Source of the DNA: Flavobacteriales bacterium
GTDB lineage: Bacteria; Bacteroidota; Bacteroidia; Flavobacteriales_G; JALEGO01
DNA length: 46,386 bases
Direction of reading: 5' to 3'
Assembly (NCBI GenBank): GCA_020629755.1
Contig: JAHDCS010000014.1
Location: 1 to 46,386 of the forward strand
Part shown: positions 1-8,421 of the stretch, in pieces
How the letters are laid out: each line of letters starts with the position of its first letter
How positions within the stretch are numbered: the first letter of the stretch is position 1
The notes under the pieces: generated by a model
What the model saw: only the letters and a program-made list of their open reading frames with translations
The model's database searches: none
What the model was told of the DNA's origin: nothing
Position numbers and translations under genes: made by a program

Positions 1-91
1 ATAAAAACACGCTCTTTTTTTATGCCCTCTAAAATTTATTTAGGACGGGATTGATGCATTTACTTTCTTTATAAATTCGAGGAAAAAATTA

Positions 92-577
92 ATGGTGAAA
101 AATAGTTTTATTCTAAAAAGAGGTTTAGTAATAGTATTCAGTGTATTTATTTGCTCTAGTCAAGGATGTATAAAAAAAGTTGAATTTGATGTTGATTTAT
201 ATTTTGCAGAGAGGTTTACTCAATTTGGTCAAGATTTAGGTTCTGGCGATGAATGTCACTTAGGTGATTTAAATTTAGAAGAATCATCTTGGCTTACAGA
301 AGACATGTCAGATATATATAAGTGGAATTATCGAGCTTATTTTCATGAGAACGGTGATCTTTTATCCGTAGTTTACAATACCAAACTATTAGAGTTTTAT
401 AATAAGCTGAAAGACTTTAATCCAAATATTCACCAAATTACAGATGCCCATATCTCATCAAGCATTTATCAAATACGTTCAGCTAATGAAAAATATTATT
501 TAGAAGTTCAAGCTTTAAGTGTTGCGGAATTTAGGTCGAGTAGTAAACTGTGGGGATTTAAAGATTTAAATTTATGA
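92..577 (+). pseudogene. 5' part of a lipoprotein gene interrupted by an insertion sequence
   Basis: This reading frame encodes 161 residues that begin with a basic N-terminus, a hydrophobic stretch (about residues 10-22) and a Cys in the context SSQGC at about residue 26, so it looks like a lipoprotein. The last codons spell DLNL and the stop codon is supplied by the first bases of an insertion sequence. The downstream fragment resumes with DLNL followed by YNCDG in the same frame. Removing the element and one copy of the 12-bp repeat would rebuild a protein of about 234 residues. I recognise no family. The fragment may still be translated as a truncated product, but the intact gene is lost. 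No close -7 box is evident upstream. Confidence 0.7.
563..574. repeat. Left copy of 12-bp direct repeat (target duplication)
   Basis: GATTTAAATTTA lies directly outside the left terminal inverted repeat of the insertion sequence. An identical copy lies directly outside the right end (1562-1573). The 12 bases are four codons (DLNL), so the interrupted gene stays in frame. IS1595-family elements are usually reported to give 8-bp duplications, so the last 4 bases may be chance or part of the element. Confidence 0.75.
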
Positions 578-597
578 TTGTCCGCAAAAACTCATAA
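575..597 (+). repeat. Left terminal inverted repeat of the IS
   Basis: It begins TGATTGTCCG and pairs with the reverse complement of 1539-1561 over 23 bases with mismatches at positions 11 and 17. Confidence 0.8.
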
Positions 598-635
598 TTC
601 ATAAAAAATAGTTACTTTTATGAAAAGGAATAGTT

Positions 636-1544
636 ATGAATATATTCAGTTTCACGGCAAATTTTGGTAGTGAAGATGCTTGTAGAGAGCATTTTAAGTT
701 AGAAAGAGATAAACAAGGGGTTAAATGTCATAGATGCGCACATACAGAGCATTTTTGGATAAAATCTAAGTGGAGTTATGAATGTAAAAAGTGTAGAAGT
801 CGAACATCTTTAAGAAGTGGAACAATAATGCAGAGTTCTAAGCTATCTTTTTTAGTGTGGTACAAGACAATGTTTTTATTGAGCGCTACAAAGAAAGGGT
901 TTTCAAGTAAAGAGATACAGCGCCAGTTAGGGTTAAAGCGTTATGAGCCAGTGTGGGCAATGGTTCATAAATTACGTAAAGCAATGGGCAAGAGAGAAGG
1001 TCGTTCTACATTAGAAGGCATGGTAGAAATGGATGAGGGCTACTTTACAGTTGAGTCTTCAGGGTTACAGAAAAGTAAAGGGGTAAGAGGTAGAGGAGCT
1101 GTAGGTAAATCAAATGTGTCAATCATGGCTGAATCCACACCTGTTGAAGATCTTGAAACAGGAAAGAAAGATCGAGTAGCAGGATACTTTAAAGCAAAAG
1201 TATTAGAGGATCATACTCGGGAGGGTATTAATGAAACCATTACACAATCGATCAATGAGAAAAGTATCGTATTTACAGATAAAAGCACATCTTATGTTGA
1301 TATTACTGACTTTGTAGAACTCCATCTGACTGAAAAATCAGATGCTAATACAACAAAAACAACCTTAAAATGGGTTCATTTAGTCATTAGTAATGCTAAA
1401 AGAAACTTCCTTGGAAATTATCATACAATCAAAGGAAAATACCTGCAACTCTATCTTAATGAATTTGTTTACAAGCTTAATAGACGATATTTTGGTGATC
1501 GTATCTTTGAAAGGCTTGTTGTTGCTAACATTACAGGGTTATGA
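636..1544 (+). CDS. IS1595-family (ISXO2-like) transposase
   Basis: This 302-residue transposase is predicted to catalyse movement of the surrounding element. The N-terminus has a zinc ribbon with two CxxC pairs (CHRC near 31-34, CKKC near 50-53), a hallmark of the IS1595 family. A helix-turn-helix-like segment follows (about 86-118). The DDE/DDN-type catalytic core shows Asp133 in EMDEGYF and Asp215 in VFTDKS. A third position is probably Asn253 in the ISNAKRN segment, as in the DDNK subgroups. The C-terminal YLNEFVYKLNRR block is typical of ISXO2-like domains. The length is normal and I see no frameshift, so the protein is probably active. The ATG at 636 lies 61 bp inside the element. Confidence 0.9.
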   Translation: MNIFSFTANFGSEDACREHFKLERDKQGVKCHRCAHTEHFWIKSKWSYECKKCRSRTSLRSGTIMQSSKLSFLVWYKTMFLLSATKKGFSSKEIQRQLGLKRYEPVWAMVHKLRKAMGKREGRSTLEGMVEMDEGYFTVESSGLQKSKGVRGRGAVGKSNVSIMAESTPVEDLETGKKDRVAGYFKAKVLEDHTREGINETITQSINEKSIVFTDKSTSYVDITDFVELHLTEKSDANTTKTTLKWVHLVISNAKRNFLGNYHTIKGKYLQLYLNEFVYKLNRRYFGDRIFERLVVANITGL

Positions 1545-1561
1545 CTTTTTACGGACAATCA
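1539..1561 (-). repeat. Right terminal inverted repeat of the IS
   Basis: Read on the minus strand it begins TGATTGTCCG and matches the left end (575-597) with two mismatches. The transposase stop codon (1542-1544) lies within it. Confidence 0.8.
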
Positions 1562-1573
1562 GATTTAAATTTA
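1562..1573. repeat. Right copy of 12-bp direct repeat (target duplication)
   Basis: GATTTAAATTTA is identical to 563-574 and abuts the right inverted repeat of the insertion sequence. Confidence 0.75.
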
Positions 1574-1795
1574 TATAATTGTGACGGTGCATTTTTAGCT
1601 TCTGAAATTGCGTCTAATTCAACAGATAAAATTCAATTATTAAATAATTTCTTTGGAATAGATATGACCGCAGAAGAGTTGTGGATAAAAGGAAGGCTTG
1701 GGGGATGGAGTCAAGATGAGGCTAATAATTCAAATATGACTCATATATACAGAGAAAGTCATAAGATTTTTTTGGAAATATTAACCCGTATTTAG
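1574..1795 (+). pseudogene. 3' part of the lipoprotein gene interrupted by the IS
   Basis: The frame continues from the 5' fragment after the DLNL repeat and encodes 73 more residues (YNCDG to ILTRI) before a TAG stop. An ATG within the IS end (1541) opens an 84-residue frame into this fragment, but it has no promoter or signal peptide of its own, so I treat it as a remnant. The fragment has an acidic, soluble-looking composition with the segment GLGGWSQDEA. I recognise no family. Confidence 0.65.
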
Positions 1796-2066
1796 TGAAT
1801 AATTTTTCTAGTAAGTACAGTGGCGAATATGTCACCGGTTACCATAGTCAGTTTTTCACACCTCCACCAATTAGTTTGTAGAGAAATAATTTGAGGTGTA
1901 AGTGATTTAAAATGAGATGCAAATACCTTTCTTTTTTCAGTCATTTTGTGATTTTTTTCAGAGGGAGGTGCTAAAAAAAAATAGAGCTATTCAGATTGCT
2001 AGCCTATAGGTTTTGACACAAAAATAGAATGTGAAGCTTGTGCGTGTAGCAACTAATCTTTTAAGA

Positions 2067-2552
2067 CTAACTCCACACATCTAAAATGCCGCCCATAAGC
2101 GCAAAACAGATCACCCAAAAAATAGCGCCTAAAACAATGGTTTTGGCTTTCATTTTGTGAAACATAGCAAAAGAAATCATCACCGGAACAGCTAAAGTTA
2201 TGGCTAACATTGCGCCGTGAAGTGCACCATGTTTAAACGTGTGAAAACTACTGAAAACCAATTCGCCTGATTCGTTTATCCCTTTGTGTACAAGTTCAAT
2301 GGTGAATTTTAAGAACATTGACATCATTAAAGCCAAAACAAAAGAAAGACCATAGACTACAGCCGGATTTTTGGGCTCCATTTCTTCTTTGGTTTTTCCT
2401 AAAGAGGCCAGCCATTGCTTGCCAAGAAGTGGGCCAAAATAAAGGGCGCCAAAAGCGCCAGGGATTAATGCAGCTACTAGTACTGCGATATAGTTAATTT
2501 CTGGTAACATGTTTAAAATTTTAGCCAAATCTAACTTAAAATGTTTAAACAA
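2067..2552 (-). CDS. DUF1761 family membrane protein
   Basis: This 161-residue protein has about four hydrophobic helices. Its N-terminal block, running through GAFGALYFGPLLGKQWL (residues about 32-48), matches the DUF1761 pattern (small residue, Gly-Ala-Leu-x-[YF]-GP, Gly-Lys-x-W). The function of the family is unknown. The start lies 14 bp downstream of the Wzy-like gene, so it is probably the last gene of the EPS transcript, although DUF1761 proteins are not known EPS components. A second Met at residue 15, before LPEINYIAV, could be the true start because residues 1-14 are not hydrophobic. Confidence 0.75.
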   Translation of the reverse strand: MFKHFKLDLAKILNMLPEINYIAVLVAALIPGAFGALYFGPLLGKQWLASLGKTKEEMEPKNPAVVYGLSFVLALMMSMFLKFTIELVHKGINESGELVFSSFHTFKHGALHGAMLAITLAVPVMISFAMFHKMKAKTIVLGAIFWVICFALMGGILDVWS

Positions 2553-2566
2553 AAAACAATCTAGTT

Positions 2567-3799
2567 TTATAACAGTTTTTGCTTGATGTTAAAGGCAAAT
2601 ACCACAATTAAAAATTGATAAAACAAAATGCCAAAATTAGCCTCACCAAAAATACCAAACTCGGTAAACGAATTGATTAAAACCGGAATAAATACCGCCA
2701 CAAAAAAGGTGTTTACTGCTTTATTGTTTGATTTTATAAAAGCACGTAGTTGATAAAAAAGCTGCACTAGAACAATTGTAAAACCTACAAACCCTAAATT
2801 CATCAAGACTTGAATAAAGGTGTTGTGGGTCATCTTGCCTGCATAGGTATGAGCCGATTGAAAATGCTCGGTGTAGGCAATACGCATATAGCCAAAACCA
2901 AAGAGGGGTTCTTTAGGTAATCCTTCGGTTAAAAGCGCCTTCCAAAAAGGCAAACGCCCAGTCATACTCATCACTTCAGACAAATCGCCTTGTTTTAAGA
3001 AAATCTGCTGAAACACTACTGGTGATAATAGTGCGGCACCAATTAATACAGTGGTGCCCATCCACTTATTTTGGCTTGTAAACACAAAATAAAGCATAAT
3101 TAAAAAAAGCCCTATCATTGAAGAACGCGAAGCGGTAAGCCAGAGCACTGATAATCCTACTATAAACAAGATGCTATTCAATAATTTTTTATGATTTTTT
3201 TGCCATTCAATTATGGTGCATCCTAGACCCACTACCGCCATCATGCCTAATTCATTAGGGTTCATAAAATATCCACCTAAACGCTGTTCAGATCCGCCAT
3301 GGGTTAAGCGTAAGAAAATGTCGGGCGCAAAAAAATATCCCCCCAAAAATAAAAGGTTAATCCAAAAGATACTCCATGAAAAAAGATAACTCCAACTGAT
3401 TTTCTTAAGGGTGTGTTTGTAATTCTTAAAGAATACCAAAAATGTTTTAACATATAAGATCACAAATACAAAGCTCTCTGTATTCATAAGCAACTGAAGG
3501 GCAGAGTACCCTGGGTTGGTTGACCAAAGTAAAGAGCAAAGCCCTAAGAAGAGATACAAGCTATAAAAGAAAATTGCCAGAGGTTTGTCAAGAGTCACTT
3601 GGTGTAATTTGCCTTTATTGCGCATTGATTTAAGAGCCAAAAACGTGAAAAAAGTCATAGAAAAACGAATCGTAATTTTTAAAATTCTAGTTAGGGTAAT
3701 ATTCTCAGAAAGAGTATAGTACCCCAATATTTTAAAACACAAGATAAGCGTAAGAACACCGAGCATTCGTTTGGCGTATTTTTGAGTTGCATTATCCAT
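2567..3799 (-). CDS. O-antigen ligase/polymerase-like membrane protein (Wzy_C type)
   Basis: This 410-residue, roughly ten-helix protein probably polymerises lipid-linked repeat units, or ligates glycan, on the periplasmic face of the inner membrane. Wzy_C-type landmarks are visible: GGYFMNPNELG (about 175-185), the TASRSSMIGL segment and the periplasmic-loop motif THNTFIQVLMNLGFVG (about 323-338) with its conserved His-Asn-x-Phe. Its start overlaps the preceding glycosyltransferase gene by 8 bp, implying coupled translation. The downstream end of the EPS operon fits a Wzy role. Ligase and polymerase cannot be told apart by sequence alone. A GGGGGGAT word encodes part of its FLGGYFF segment. 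Confidence 0.8.
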   Translation of the reverse strand: MDNATQKYAKRMLGVLTLILCFKILGYYTLSENITLTRILKITIRFSMTFFTFLALKSMRNKGKLHQVTLDKPLAIFFYSLYLFLGLCSLLWSTNPGYSALQLLMNTESFVFVILYVKTFLVFFKNYKHTLKKISWSYLFSWSIFWINLLFLGGYFFAPDIFLRLTHGGSEQRLGGYFMNPNELGMMAVVGLGCTIIEWQKNHKKLLNSILFIVGLSVLWLTASRSSMIGLFLIMLYFVFTSQNKWMGTTVLIGAALLSPVVFQQIFLKQGDLSEVMSMTGRLPFWKALLTEGLPKEPLFGFGYMRIAYTEHFQSAHTYAGKMTHNTFIQVLMNLGFVGFTIVLVQLFYQLRAFIKSNNKAVNTFFVAVFIPVLINSFTEFGIFGEANFGILFYQFLIVVFAFNIKQKLL

Positions 3800-4895
3800 T
3801 TTTGAGAATCAAAGCATAGTGTTTTGCAAATGTTTTAGCGATAGTTTGCCAATTAAAAGCATGTTTTATCATTTTTAAAGCACCTTGTTTAAAAGCATTA
3901 GTCGAGTGCTCGGAGAAGTGTGCTATAGCCTCTTTAAGAGATTCAGTATTCAATGAATCTAAGGCTAATCCGGCATTAAAATTTTTGACATATTCGTGAA
4001 TATTGCTTTGTTTACTCACAATAAGTGGTATGCCTAGGGCGGCTGCTTCTAAGGGGGCACCAGGTAATCCTTCGTTTCTCGAGGCACATACATACACGTC
4101 TAAGCGGCGCAATAATCTTACTTTGTCTTCGCCAAATTTTTTACCATGAAAGCTGATGTTTTTAGAGATATTTAAGTCTTGAGCCATTTTTTTTAATCTA
4201 TTTTCTTCGCCACCACCACCGATGATGTGTAGGTGAATATTTTTACTGTTTTTTAAAGTGCCTAAGGCGTGTAATAGAAGGTCTAATCCTTTGGTTTTTA
4301 TGTCTATGCGGCCAAGAAAACCGATGTGTAGGGTGTTGGTTTTTTTCTTTGGGGGGATGGTATATTCAGGGCTAATTTGGCCATTTGGGATTAATAGGCT
4401 CTTCTTATAGGAGCTGAAAAAAGAGTGCTCACTCTCTCCGATTAGGTGAATCTTGGCGCAGTGATGGATGATGAATTTATCAAAGCATAAGTGGTATATT
4501 TTTTTTCTTAGCATAGACGTTTCAAGTGCTTTTTTATTGTAGGCGCCATGTGGGGTGAATACAAAAGGAATGTTTCTGTGTTTTAAACGTTTGGCGATAC
4601 TGAAATTTAGAGGAATAAATCCGCCATGCAGATGTACAATAGTAGTGGGGGATATTTGGTTTATGGCCTGTTGTAAATTCGGTTTTAATCTAAAGTCAGT
4701 GCCCTTTCCATTGAAAAGTATGGTTTTGAAATTCCGCTTAGGATAATCATGGGTGAGGGTGCTAGGGGTAATCCCCCAAAAACAGACCTGAAGTTTAGCT
4801 TTTTTTTGAGCAGAAATAAGTTCATGAAGTACTTTGTTTACACCATTTGCTCTGTGTGGGTTGGCTTTGCCTAATGCGATGTGAATGATCTTCAT
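3792..4895 (-). CDS. Glycosyltransferase, GT4 family (GT-B fold)
   Basis: This 367-residue cytoplasmic enzyme probably adds one sugar to the growing lipid-linked EPS repeat unit. The N-terminal Rossmann half carries HLHGGFIPLNF and FTPHGAYNKK (about 94-130), typical of GT4 acceptor-domain loops. The C-terminal half carries IGFLGRIDIKTKGLDLLL (about 192-209) and the nucleotide-sugar binding NEGLPGAPLEAAALG (about 274-288) with the family's Glu-x7-Glu pattern. Donor and acceptor cannot be predicted. It overlaps both neighbours by 4-8 bp. The IPPKKK segment is written by an ATCCCCCC word. Confidence 0.85.
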   Translation of the reverse strand: MKIIHIALGKANPHRANGVNKVLHELISAQKKAKLQVCFWGITPSTLTHDYPKRNFKTILFNGKGTDFRLKPNLQQAINQISPTTIVHLHGGFIPLNFSIAKRLKHRNIPFVFTPHGAYNKKALETSMLRKKIYHLCFDKFIIHHCAKIHLIGESEHSFFSSYKKSLLIPNGQISPEYTIPPKKKTNTLHIGFLGRIDIKTKGLDLLLHALGTLKNSKNIHLHIIGGGGEENRLKKMAQDLNISKNISFHGKKFGEDKVRLLRRLDVYVCASRNEGLPGAPLEAAALGIPLIVSKQSNIHEYVKNFNAGLALDSLNTESLKEAIAHFSEHSTNAFKQGALKMIKHAFNWQTIAKTFAKHYALILKNG

Positions 4896-6115
4896 ACGAT
4901 GCTTGAACTTATAGATTTAATACAATACCACTGAAAAATAACTTGAGAGAGAGCCATGCCTATCACAAGGCCATATACGCCAAATAATTTGAGTAGTGGG
5001 TAAGCCAAAACAATACTACATGTACCAGCTAAGAGTTGTCCGTAAAAAAAAGGACGATTCCTTTCAAGGGTGCGCATCCAAAAGCGCATAAATGTGCCAG
5101 AAATTACTAGAGCATACAGTCCCATAAATAAGAACATTAAAATAAACGTAGGTTGAGGCTCTTTCGGATACAAGGTTTGAAAAATAGGTTTATAGCTCAA
5201 TAAGAGAAGACTGCCCATCCCCCCGAAAAAAATAAAAGAGGTTAACGCGCTTTTTCTTAGATAGCTAAACATGACTTTGTGGCCGCTGACTTGTAAGAGT
5301 TTAGAAGCACTTAAAGGTATTTTATGTTCTAGCAGTTGCAAGAATACACTGATTACCCCCCAAAAACTTTGCACAATCCGTACCATGCCTATTACGCTTA
5401 ATGCCAGAAATTCAGCCCCTATAAATAAAAAGAAATGTGAAGAAAAAAACTGCAGTATACCTCCCATGATTAAATGACTTGAAAAAGAGAAATGTTCGCA
5501 GATGGTACGTTTGATAAATCTGGTGTTTTTTAAAGATAAATACCATTTTGGAAGGTATAAAAGTGCAACAAAGCACATGGCAATGCTTTGAATAAGTAAG
5601 ATTCTTTCAAGGGTTAAACGGGTAAAGAAATAACCAAGTAATGCGATTTGTATAACAATAGATAGTCCATCATAAATGAGCGTTGTTTTAGCTGAAGAAT
5701 CTTTAATAAAACACAAGCGTTTCGAAAAATCATACAGTAAATAAGCCATTAGAAAAAAGGCGGTGTAGCTTGGTAAAGAAAAAATAATAAGCTCTACACC
5801 TAAGTGTTTGAGAAGATACGAAAGGGCAAGAAAGATCAAAGCAAGCGTTAGGCTAAGTGCCAGTGCCAACATACTAAGTGTCTGAAGATAAAGGGTCGAG
5901 CTCGAGGTTTTTTGAGCAAATTTGCTGTAAGCAGGTACCGATAAAAAATTTTGACTCAAATTTCCAATGAAATAGACCAACATCCAGAGCAAAGAGAGTG
6001 TGCCAAAATCTTTAAGACCGAGAGTTTTAGAAACAAAAAGAGCAAATGTAAAATTGTATCCGCTCACTAAAGTCTGGTCGGTTAAAAACCACTTATTTTT
6101 TAAAATGCTTTTCAT
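4892..6115 (-). CDS. Polysaccharide flippase-like protein (Wzx/MATE-type)
   Basis: This 407-residue protein has about twelve hydrophobic helices. It starts with a pattern seen in Wzx-type exporters (QTLVSGYNFTFALFVSKTLG, then KDFGTLSLLWML). It is predicted to flip undecaprenyl-linked repeat units across the inner membrane. There are few charged residues in the helices. It sits between the Wzc-like gene and a glycosyltransferase and overlaps both by 4 bp, as expected in a Wzx/Wzy-type cluster. Family membership is inferred from topology, the N-terminal motif and context; the sequence of these flippases is poorly conserved. Confidence 0.75.
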   Translation of the reverse strand: MKSILKNKWFLTDQTLVSGYNFTFALFVSKTLGLKDFGTLSLLWMLVYFIGNLSQNFLSVPAYSKFAQKTSSSTLYLQTLSMLALALSLTLALIFLALSYLLKHLGVELIIFSLPSYTAFFLMAYLLYDFSKRLCFIKDSSAKTTLIYDGLSIVIQIALLGYFFTRLTLERILLIQSIAMCFVALLYLPKWYLSLKNTRFIKRTICEHFSFSSHLIMGGILQFFSSHFFLFIGAEFLALSVIGMVRIVQSFWGVISVFLQLLEHKIPLSASKLLQVSGHKVMFSYLRKSALTSFIFFGGMGSLLLLSYKPIFQTLYPKEPQPTFILMFLFMGLYALVISGTFMRFWMRTLERNRPFFYGQLLAGTCSIVLAYPLLKLFGVYGLVIGMALSQVIFQWYCIKSISSSIV

Positions 6116-8421
6116 CGATTCAGATAGATTTTCACTGTTTTTGATAGACGCTTTAATAGACTTGTATTTGCTTTGTAAGCAAAGTTACTGCCCAGATAAT
6201 CACCGGTGTAGTTAGAGGCTTTGTGCATGCCATTCAGTACCAGTTTAATGTTTTTGATGTTGTGCTTTTTGCTTGTGTCTTCTAAAAACGGAAGCATTGA
6301 TTTAGCTGTGTTTTCTGCTCTAATAACACATAGGTTCTCCGTGCATAATTGCATAATTTTAATGGTTTCTCTTGCAATTGAAAGCGCAGGCATATCAAAG
6401 AGTACAAAGTCAAATTCGGCTGATAAAGCCTCAATTTTTTGTGGCGTTTCTTTATCAAAATACAAAGGGATTGGGTCAATTTGCGTATGCCCTGCTTTAA
6501 TATCAACAAACAGTTTAGATTGATTTTCTTTGTAGAGTTCTTCTAAAGTAGCCTTGTTAGAGAGGTAGTCAGCAAATCCAGGTTTTCTAATAGTTGTTTT
6601 TCTTAGATTACCGTCAATTAAACAGACGTTATAGCCCATTAAAGCTAAGGCTTTACTTAACCCCCTTGCGATATGTGTTTTGCCTTCTTTTTTTTGGGGG
6701 GATGTGATGCCAATTTTAACTGAAGGTTGACCGGCAGTTTTATCGAGTATTTCTGCGGCCATTATCTGAAAATCTTCATGAGTTTGTGCCGTGTTTTTGT
6801 GCAGCTTAATACTGCTGATAACACCAAGAGAGCTGAAGTTTTTAATCTCACTAATTGAGCTAAGAGAGTTTTTGAGATATTCTTTTATATATACTAAGCC
6901 AAGGGCAAACACAAGACCGATAAACCCAGCGATCACCAAGGTGAAAAAACGTTTTGGATGCGCTGCGTTTATTGGTGTACTGGCTTTTTGTAAAACACGG
7001 TGAAAGGTGATGTTGGCAGCAGCGGCAATGGCGGCTTCTGTTTTTTTCTCAGTTAAAAAGGTATAGACTTTTTGATTGAGATTAAACTCGCGCTCTAACA
7101 AAATCATTTTTCTTTCTTTTGTAGGCAAGTCATCTAAAGCGCGTTCGGCGGTTTGGATGGCTTTGATTATTTCAGTGTGTTTTTCTTTTAAGTTTTTTTG
7201 CGTGTTGCTTACACTTTCATTTAAATAACTCGTTAAGTCTTGTAATGTTAAATCTAAAGCCTTTACTTTTTCATTGTCTGGAGTGTATTTAATTAAGAGT
7301 TCTTTTTTTTCAGCTTGAATAGCTTTTATTTTTTTGATGATTTCTGTAGAGAGTAAATCGTTAAAAGCCTCAAAATTTGGAGCCAGTTCTAATGGGTTTT
7401 TTTGTTGCATATATGACTTTAGGCTGTCAATTGCCCTGATGTTCATTTCTAAATTGGTTAACTGAATTTTTTGCTGTGCAATTTTTCTTAGATCGGTTTC
7501 GGTTTCTTGCCGCATGTTTAAAATGCGCTTTTGCAGCCTGTATGTTTCAAGGGCATCTTCAGAACGGGTGAGCTTTTGATTGACGTCTTTAAGCTGTTTG
7601 TCAATAAATTCAACGGTTTTTTCAGCGGCGTAGATTTTGTTTTCTACATAGTCTTCAATGTATACGCGCATTAGGGTGTTTAAAAAACGACTTGCTTTTT
7701 TTGGGTTCTGTGCGCTAAAGTTTAAATGAATAACTGCTACTTCTTCTTTGGTGGGGTAAACATCTAAATACGGAAGGATGTATTGGCTAATTAAAAGCTC
7801 TTTATTAAGTATTTCAAAACGGTATTTGTCAGAAAATTTTAAGTGTTTCTTTTTACGGAGTAAAGCCTGGTTTTTTTCAATAGTTAATATGCTGTTTTTA
7901 AAAGTGATGGGCGTTGAAAAAGAAGAGCTGACACTAAAGTCTTGATTTTTGTTGTTAAGCGTAAAATGAGAAGAGTCATGAATAATAAGGTCGAATATTT
8001 CGCCTGCTAAAAGAGCGTTTTTTTCATACGATACTTTGAATGGGCAATCATCATACAATTCAGTTGATTTAAGTTTTCCAACGCGCAAATAGCGCACGTC
8101 AAAATCTAGGCTGTCTAAAACTTGAGAGAGCAGTATTTTAGAGGTTAAGACTTCAACCTCAGTGGCTATTTTATGCGTGTTAGAAAATACATCAAAGTTT
8201 TTAAATAAATTGGCACTTGAAGCCCCCGTATTAATGTCGTCTAATTTGAGTTTGCTGTGCGCCTGATATCTTGGTGTGGCGTATTGAAGGTATTTGTGTG
8301 CGATCAGTAAGCAAATACCTACACACAGTAAGATAAAAGGTAAAGCCTTGAGTAGATTAAGGAGATGTTTTTTGAGTTGTTGTTGCGGATCCATCTTAAT
8401 TTTTAAATAATGAAAACACAA
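6112..8421 (-). CDS. Wzc-like polysaccharide co-polymerase with BY-kinase-like domain
   Basis: This 769-residue inner-membrane protein is predicted to set chain length and couple polymerisation to export. After a first helix (about 20-38) there is a Wzz-type periplasmic domain with long coiled coils (about 265-460) and a second helix near 490-515. The cytoplasmic part is kinase-like: Walker A TSPQKKEGKT (about 570-580), Walker A' LIDGNLRK and Walker B VLFDMPAL (Asp676). The A' motif reads Asp603-Gly-Asn605 instead of the usual Asp-x-Asp. The C-terminal tail has only about four tyrosines, none in a dense cluster, so autophosphorylation may be weak or changed. The gene overlaps the Wza-like gene by 26 bp and the flippase gene by 4 bp. 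Confidence 0.88.
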   Translation of the reverse strand: MCFHYLKIKMDPQQQLKKHLLNLLKALPFILLCVGICLLIAHKYLQYATPRYQAHSKLKLDDINTGASSANLFKNFDVFSNTHKIATEVEVLTSKILLSQVLDSLDFDVRYLRVGKLKSTELYDDCPFKVSYEKNALLAGEIFDLIIHDSSHFTLNNKNQDFSVSSSFSTPITFKNSILTIEKNQALLRKKKHLKFSDKYRFEILNKELLISQYILPYLDVYPTKEEVAVIHLNFSAQNPKKASRFLNTLMRVYIEDYVENKIYAAEKTVEFIDKQLKDVNQKLTRSEDALETYRLQKRILNMRQETETDLRKIAQQKIQLTNLEMNIRAIDSLKSYMQQKNPLELAPNFEAFNDLLSTEIIKKIKAIQAEKKELLIKYTPDNEKVKALDLTLQDLTSYLNESVSNTQKNLKEKHTEIIKAIQTAERALDDLPTKERKMILLEREFNLNQKVYTFLTEKKTEAAIAAAANITFHRVLQKASTPINAAHPKRFFTLVIAGFIGLVFALGLVYIKEYLKNSLSSISEIKNFSSLGVISSIKLHKNTAQTHEDFQIMAAEILDKTAGQPSVKIGITSPQKKEGKTHIARGLSKALALMGYNVCLIDGNLRKTTIRKPGFADYLSNKATLEELYKENQSKLFVDIKAGHTQIDPIPLYFDKETPQKIEALSAEFDFVLFDMPALSIARETIKIMQLCTENLCVIRAENTAKSMLPFLEDTSKKHNIKNIKLVLNGMHKASNYTGDYLGSNFAYKANTSLLKRLSKTVKIYLNR

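Larger units (their letters stand above)
575..1561 (+). mobile_element. Complete IS1595-like insertion sequence, 987 bp
   Basis: The element is bounded by imperfect terminal inverted repeats of 23 bp (575-597 and 1539-1561) that begin TGATTGTCCG and differ at two positions. It is flanked by identical 12-bp direct repeats and contains one full-length transposase gene (636-1544). The stop codon of the transposase lies inside the right inverted repeat. Perfect flanking repeats, an intact transposase and an otherwise open interrupted reading frame point to a recent insertion. No passenger gene is present. The family assignment rests on the transposase type; the subgroup was not determined. Confidence 0.85.

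Noticed and set aside
1393-1578. 61-residue frame overlapping the transposase end
   Set aside because: It is a shadow frame inside the transposase gene without any family feature.
1541-1795. 84-residue frame starting in the right IS end
   Set aside because: Its first residues come from the inverted repeat and it continues the interrupted lipoprotein frame, so it is a gene fragment rather than a separate gene.
1855-1905. ACACCTC/GAGGTGT inverted repeat in the 1796-2066 gap
   Set aside because: The arms are only 7 bp, about 30 bases apart and without a T-run, so neither a terminator nor an operator is supported.
3712-3725. TTCTCAGAAAGAG as a further copy of the EPS dyad
   Set aside because: The right arm is incomplete and the spacer differs; it lies mid-gene.
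5356-5361. Run of six C within TACCCCCC as a copy of the GGGGGGAT word
   Set aside because: It is followed by TA rather than AT on the G-strand, so it was counted as the one exception.
6221-6523. 100-residue plus-strand frame opposite the Wzc-like gene
   Set aside because: It is antisense to a clearly coding kinase domain, with no independent signals.
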